A stretch of 64,000 bases of DNA from NCBI RefSeq assembly GCF_028771845.1, contig NZ_CP118270.1, positions 5,084,001 to 5,148,000 of the forward strand. The letters run 5' to 3'. Made by a program: the position numbers and the translations under genes. Below the pieces are notes generated by a model, which was not told the origin of the DNA, made no database searches, and saw nothing but the letters and a program-made list of their open reading frames with translations. How positions within the stretch are numbered: the first letter of the stretch is position 1; the number at the start of each line of letters is the position of its first letter. Positions 61,008 through 64,000 of the stretch are shown piece after piece. The stretch comes from Paenibacillus marchantiae. GTDB taxonomy: Bacteria; Bacillota; Bacilli; Paenibacillales; Paenibacillaceae.

Positions 61008-61388
61008 CCGATTTGGAGAGAAACGTATGAGACCACATCATTAGCTATGGTCTATGCATCCTATTCTTGCCCATGAATTTAAAATGTAATAAAAAAGCCG
61101 CTGATCTGTTCAGACCAGCGGTGGTACCCTTTGCTTTTTGCGTTATGTTTAACAGCAGTTTGAACCTCCATTAATGACTCGCGTTAATCTCTTGCCACCA
61201 CATCACTCTCTAGACTTCAGTCCACTTCTTTAAACTGTCATAACTAACGGCTTCTTTGGGTTCCCACGGTATAATCACGGTGTGGTTATTCGAAGCTTTC
61301 TAAATCTTCTTAATCCATTCCCGCTCAGCTATTGCTCCCTCTAAGTATTGGATCCATAATGTTAAGTTGCAGGAAAGCTCTGTTTGTG
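61008..61388. other. Intergenic region holding a T-box-like leader
   Basis: About 380 bases between the convergent ends of the AraC and arsenate reductase genes. Apart from the leader-like element and its terminator I see no gene. A minus-strand open frame ending at the TAG near 61305 reads LWIQYLEGAIAEREWIKKI, which looks like the helical tail of a PadR-type regulator and may be a gene remnant. Confidence 0.4.
61091..61310 (-). ncRNA. T-box-like leader (remnant or orphan) with terminator
   Basis: On the minus strand the order is: AAGTGGACTGAAGTCT, then AGAGAG (61206-61211), which resembles the conserved stem I start of T-box leaders; later AAAGGGTACCACCGC near 61128, resembling the T-box antiterminator bulge but not the exact GGTGGTACCGCG; then a terminator hairpin CCGCTG/CAGCGG (61098-61121) with six T. 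GGTACC is palindromic, so the plus strand reads GGTGGTACC. No gene follows on the minus strand; the AraC gene runs the other way. It could be a relic left after loss of an amino-acid or tRNA-synthetase gene. The terminator is firm; the T-box call is tentative. Confidence 0.4.
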
Positions 61389-61808
61389 TTATCTGCCTGT
61401 TTCAGCGAACGTCTTCATGCGCTCCCCAATCTGGTCACGAACCCTTTGGAATACAGCCCATCTCTCTTCTTCTGTACCTTGTGCTTTCGCGGGATCATCG
61501 AATCCCCAGTGTTCTCGCTTCACTTGTAGAGGGGTCATTGGACATTTATCTGCCGCATCCCCGCATAATGTGACGACGAAATCTGCACTGTTCAGTAGCT
61601 CGGAGTCAATGATGTCCGGAGTTTGGCTCGAAATATCAATACCTACTTCGTTCATCGCTTCCACAGCTTTTGGATTCAAACCGTGTGCTTCGATTCCTGC
61701 GCTATAAATGTTCCAGTCCTCACTCAGGTATTTCTTAGCCCAACCTTCAGCCATTTGGCTCCGACACGAGTTGCCTGTGCATAGGAAATAAAGTGTTTTT
61801 TTGCTCAT
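61389..61808 (-). CDS. arsC: Arsenate reductase, thioredoxin-coupled (low-molecular-weight phosphatase fold)
   Basis: A 139-residue cytosolic enzyme that reduces arsenate to arsenite. The P-loop is CTGNSCR at residues 10-16, followed by SQMAEGWAKKYL. The other redox Cys pair is in FVVTLCGDAADKCPM near residues 82 and 89, as in thioredoxin-type ArsC, and DPAKAQGTEEERWAVFQRVR is the usual end. The ATG at 61808 gives the standard length; in-frame ATGs up to 61829 precede it without a clear Shine-Dalgarno. It stands without an arsR or arsB neighbour. A small TTGCAA-T-TTGCAA palindrome near 61826-61838 could be an operator. Confidence 0.95.
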   Translation of the reverse strand: MSKKTLYFLCTGNSCRSQMAEGWAKKYLSEDWNIYSAGIEAHGLNPKAVEAMNEVGIDISSQTPDIIDSELLNSADFVVTLCGDAADKCPMTPLQVKREHWGFDDPAKAQGTEEERWAVFQRVRDQIGERMKTFAETGR

Positions 61809-61855
61809 GTTCATCATCATTACTTGCAATTTGCAAATAAATTTCGAGTTATCGA

Positions 61856-62473
61856 CTAGAATGATGCAAAGCGCTTCTCTGTTTTTTCTAATGCTTTCGT
61901 TCTAACTTCTAGTGTACGACCATCCATACCAGCATAGTTATACCATTTCAACTTGTGAAACCCCATTTTCCGAAATGTACCACGAAATAGTATTTTAGTT
62001 ATGGGATTACCAAATATCCATCTATAGAAGAACCCTGGAGTGGCCATTACTGTTAATAGCGATACTCCCTTAAGCTTTTTTAACTGGCTAACAAAGGGCC
62101 TACCTTTTTTAGGTTCCTCATAAATGATTCCTTTGGCAAACACTTTATCCAAAAAGCCTTTCGTTGATGCAGGCATCGCTTCCCACCATATTGGGAAAAT
62201 AAAGATTATATGATCCGCTGCAAGCAATCTTTTTTGATAATCTTTTACCAGAGGATCAAGGGTTTTCTTTTGTCTCCACGCCGAGAGTTCTGCCCCTGAC
62301 ATCACAGGATTAAATCCATCTGCGTGCAAGTCAATGAGATCTACATTGTGTCCACTGGATTGAAGCCCTCTAGTAACCGAAGCCAATAATGCTGCTGAAT
62401 AGCTTCTATGATGAGGAACATTCTCAGAAGAATTAGCTGTGTAAGGATGGTCAAATATAATAAGCACTTTCAT
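61856..62473 (-). CDS. NAD(P)H oxidoreductase, flavodoxin-like fold (MdaB/Kef-ancillary type)
   Basis: A 205-residue flavoprotein, probably an FMN- or FAD-dependent quinone reductase. FDHPYTANSSENVPHHRSYS supplies the N-terminal flavin loop, and HIIFIFPIWWEAMPASTKGF is the family signature near residue 75, followed by DKVFAKGIIYE and a VSLLTVMATPGFFYRWI strand. The ATG at 62473 with AGGAGG upstream is right; a longer reading would overlap the previous gene by 90 bases. It follows the AttH-like gene after 20 bases and is probably co-transcribed. Expected role: detoxification of quinones or related electrophiles. Confidence 0.9.
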   Translation of the reverse strand: MKVLIIFDHPYTANSSENVPHHRSYSAALLASVTRGLQSSGHNVDLIDLHADGFNPVMSGAELSAWRQKKTLDPLVKDYQKRLLAADHIIFIFPIWWEAMPASTKGFLDKVFAKGIIYEEPKKGRPFVSQLKKLKGVSLLTVMATPGFFYRWIFGNPITKILFRGTFRKMGFHKLKWYNYAGMDGRTLEVRTKALEKTEKRFASF

Positions 62474-62492
62474 AGGACTCTTTTCCCTCCTG

Positions 62493-63590
62493 TTATTCAC
62501 AAATAATAGCGTCTTTGATGTTGCTAAAAAACATCTGTTCCCAGAGACCTTCCTGCTGATGTACCTCTTGCTTCCCATTCTCATTGACGGTCAACTTAAC
62601 TGTCCCTATACTACGAACGTATGTTGGATTTATTTTCAAGACTTTTACAGCCACACGCATCGGTAAAGAAAGCTTCATGCCCTCCAATAGAGAACTTGCA
62701 ACGATATCCGCTTCCCGATGATACTCAATTTGATAAGAAGTGTTATTGCCAGAGGACTGAATAAATTTCAATTGGTTATCCATGAATTTCTTTGTAAAGG
62801 GATGCTTAATCGTATCCGTTCGTTCTATCCTCGTGTTCTCCTCACGATCTTCCAGAATCACACCGTCTTTAGCAATCATGATGATAGGCATGCGTGTATA
62901 ACCATACTTTTTCTCCGCAATGATATCGCAAGATATCACGGTATACGGTCCAATATTAGCACGGCACCAGTACCAATGGTTGATGAGCTTGTTCATTTCT
63001 GCGTTTCCCCAATTATGATCGTGATATCCGTTACCAACTAATTCACGGCGTTGTCCATTTACAGTAAGTACGGCCTCCAGATCGGCAGAAGGCTGGGCAA
63101 CGAACCATGCAAAGAAGTCCTTTTGTTTTTCTCCAAAAAATATATGTCCTGTTTTAGGTCTCCACATGGGCACGATAGATTTCATGGTACAGCGATATTC
63201 AATGTCATCGTCAACGAAATGGATTATATAATCCCCATTGGAGTATTGGATACTACTTCTATCAATTTTCACATCACATGTTTCTTTGGAAGCGCGGATT
63301 GTACTACCTTTCTCTTCGGATATTTTTTTCGAAATGTTTCTACCATCCGGCATCGTCAGATCAAACCTTATTGTTGGGCATGCCTCACCTTTGAGGTCGA
63401 ACTCATACTTCGTGTAGAACACGACCACAATCTTAGTACCATCTGTAAATTCGGCGTCAAAATACCACCACTCATAACTACCTGCTTGACCATCTGTTCT
63501 CATACCATCTTCCCAATTGGCAGGTTCTTTATTAATCCCTAATCTTTTGTAATCTTCATAGGTATGTGCTAAAGTCACTACCTTGTTCAT
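62493..63590 (-). CDS. AttH/CrtC-like lipocalin-fold protein
   Basis: A 365-residue cytosolic protein of the hydroxyneurosporene-synthase (CrtC)/AttH superfamily, built of two lipocalin-like barrels. The N-terminal SYEWWYFDAEFTDGTKIVVV near residue 38 is the superfamily's signature, and GNGYHDHNWGNAEMNKLINH followed by WYWCRANIGPYTVISCDIIA near 190 is the second. CrtC adds water to carotenoids, but no carotenoid gene is near, so another hydrophobic substrate is likely. It is followed at 20 bases by a quinone-reductase-like gene and faces a TetR gene across a region with two similar palindromes. Confidence 0.88.
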   Translation of the reverse strand: MNKVVTLAHTYEDYKRLGINKEPANWEDGMRTDGQAGSYEWWYFDAEFTDGTKIVVVFYTKYEFDLKGEACPTIRFDLTMPDGRNISKKISEEKGSTIRASKETCDVKIDRSSIQYSNGDYIIHFVDDDIEYRCTMKSIVPMWRPKTGHIFFGEKQKDFFAWFVAQPSADLEAVLTVNGQRRELVGNGYHDHNWGNAEMNKLINHWYWCRANIGPYTVISCDIIAEKKYGYTRMPIIMIAKDGVILEDREENTRIERTDTIKHPFTKKFMDNQLKFIQSSGNNTSYQIEYHREADIVASSLLEGMKLSLPMRVAVKVLKINPTYVRSIGTVKLTVNENGKQEVHQQEGLWEQMFFSNIKDAIICE

Positions 63591-63616
63591 CCTAAATTCC
63601 TCCGCTTCCCATTAGT

Positions 63617-63695
63617 GTCACACTTGTGTAACTTGTTGGGTTCGATTATAATTGGATGTCTATAAAGCAGTCAATACGTGTGACAGAGGTTACAC
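63617..63695. promoter_or_regulatory. Divergent promoter with two TetR-type palindromes
   Basis: GTCACAC-TT-GTGTAAC (63617-63632) and GTGTGAC-AGAG-GTTACAC (63678-63695) use the same half-site, GTGTRAC or its complement, once facing out and once facing in. A TATAAT at about 63646-63651 lies between. The TetR-type protein encoded next is the likely ligand, controlling itself and the AttH-like/oxidoreductase pair. Confidence 0.7.
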
Positions 63696-63714
63696 ATTAG
63701 AGGTGATTTGTGAC

Positions 63715-64000
63715 ATGTCTACTCGCGTTAATCCTATTGCTCAACGATCAAAGAAATGGTTATGTGATGCTTTAATTGAACTTTTACAGGAAAAACCCTA
63801 TAGCGCAATCACGATAACAGAGATGTGTGATAAAGCCGGTCTAGTAAGAAAAACCTTTTACCGCAACTTCACATCCAAGGAATCTGTACTCGTCGAAATC
63901 ATTGATTTAATGTTTCAGGATTTTTTTGAATATATTAGTGATAAAAACTTAGGGCCTCATGAAATGCCCCTTGCCTATTTCACATTTTGGGAGAAACATA
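63715..64000 (+). CDS. TetR-family regulator (3' end outside window)
   Basis: The first 95 residues of a regulator: the HTH is WLCDALIELLQEKPYSAITI and TEMCDKAGLVRKTFYRNFTS, of the AcrR/TetR type with the KTFYRNF variant that many Bacillota members have. The C-terminal ligand domain begins at EIIDLMFQDFFEYI and is cut off by the window end. The ATG at 63715 has GAGGTG nine bases upstream. It diverges from the AttH-like gene and probably represses it through the two palindromes between them. Confidence 0.88.
   Translation, partial: MSTRVNPIAQRSKKWLCDALIELLQEKPYSAITITEMCDKAGLVRKTFYRNFTSKESVLVEIIDLMFQDFFEYISDKNLGPHEMPLAYFTFWEKH

Noticed and set aside
61332..61707. Plus-strand open frames in three overlapping forms over the arsenate reductase gene
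   Set aside because: They are the antisense of arsC, whose P-loop and Cys residues are unambiguous.
1..64000. CRISPR array, rRNA or tRNA genes, prophage
   Set aside because: I found no regularly spaced repeats, no rRNA-like stretch, no tRNA cloverleaf I could support and no phage structural genes in the window.

Overview
The window reads as chromosomal DNA of a low-to-mid-GC, endospore-type Bacillota, most likely Paenibacillus. This rests on the dense set of LplB/YtcP-type sugar permeases with lipoprotein binding proteins, the paired YesM-like sensor kinases and AraC-type response regulators, CcpA cre-like sites, A/G-rich Shine-Dalgarno sequences and frequent TTG/GTG starts. The genus is inferred from gene content; no rRNA or tRNA gene is present to confirm it.

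Layout. (1) 1-8.3 kb, all on minus: a sugar ABC importer (binding lipoprotein and two permeases, the last cut by the window edge) behind a sensor kinase and two AraC-type response regulators. The first regulator is broken by a one-base shift in a G6 run. (2) 8.6-16.9 kb: a VOC protein, a small membrane protein, a cellulase-like hydrolase and a large DUF5107-TPR protein with a divergent AraC regulator. An IS3/IS150 element has landed exactly in the loop of the terminator between that regulator and the next gene. (3) 16.9-20.9 kb: two MFS transporters, a universal stress protein and an XRE-cupin regulator. (4) 21-32.7 kb: an FAD oxidoreductase, a second sugar ABC importer and a second sensor kinase/response regulator pair. 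Upstream lie a Tm-1-like/UPF0261 protein, a PEP-hydrolase-family TIM barrel, and a regulator in which the same TIM barrel is fused to an AraC DNA-binding domain. (5) 32.9-34.3 kb: methionine aminopeptidase and an odd basic protein with an Sm-like N-terminus. (6) 34.5-41.7 kb: an eight-gene operon with overlapping ends. It holds a PHP phosphoesterase, a variant glycerophosphodiesterase, a LacI regulator and a complete Fe3+/polyamine-type ABC importer, probably for a phosphodiester-like organic substrate. (7) 41.9-47.8 kb: an MTOX/MSOX-type amine oxidase, a TetR-aminopeptidase pair, an SDR/MerR divergon, a Fur-box-linked AraC regulator and a cupin. (8) 47.9-50.7 kb: an ArsR regulator and a four-domain CoA-disulfide reductase-rhodanese-TusA-DsrE protein. 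(9) 51-56.3 kb, AT-rich: an ECF sigma/anti-sigma pair, a TetR/DHA2 efflux pair with three operators, and a DUF421 relic. (10) 56.3-61 kb: a beta-glucoside PTS operon (EIIBC, 6-phospho-beta-glucosidase, EIIA) with a divergent AraC activator and a cre site. (11) 61-64 kb: a T-box-like leader without a gene, arsenate reductase, a flavodoxin-fold oxidoreductase, an AttH/CrtC-like protein and a divergent TetR gene cut by the window end.

The theme is carbohydrate scavenging under local sensors and catabolite control, with resistance and redox genes between. The candidates least explained by known systems are the enzyme-domain/AraC fusion beside its stand-alone paralogue (29.3-32.7 kb) and the PHP/GDPD/ABC operon (34.5-41.7 kb).
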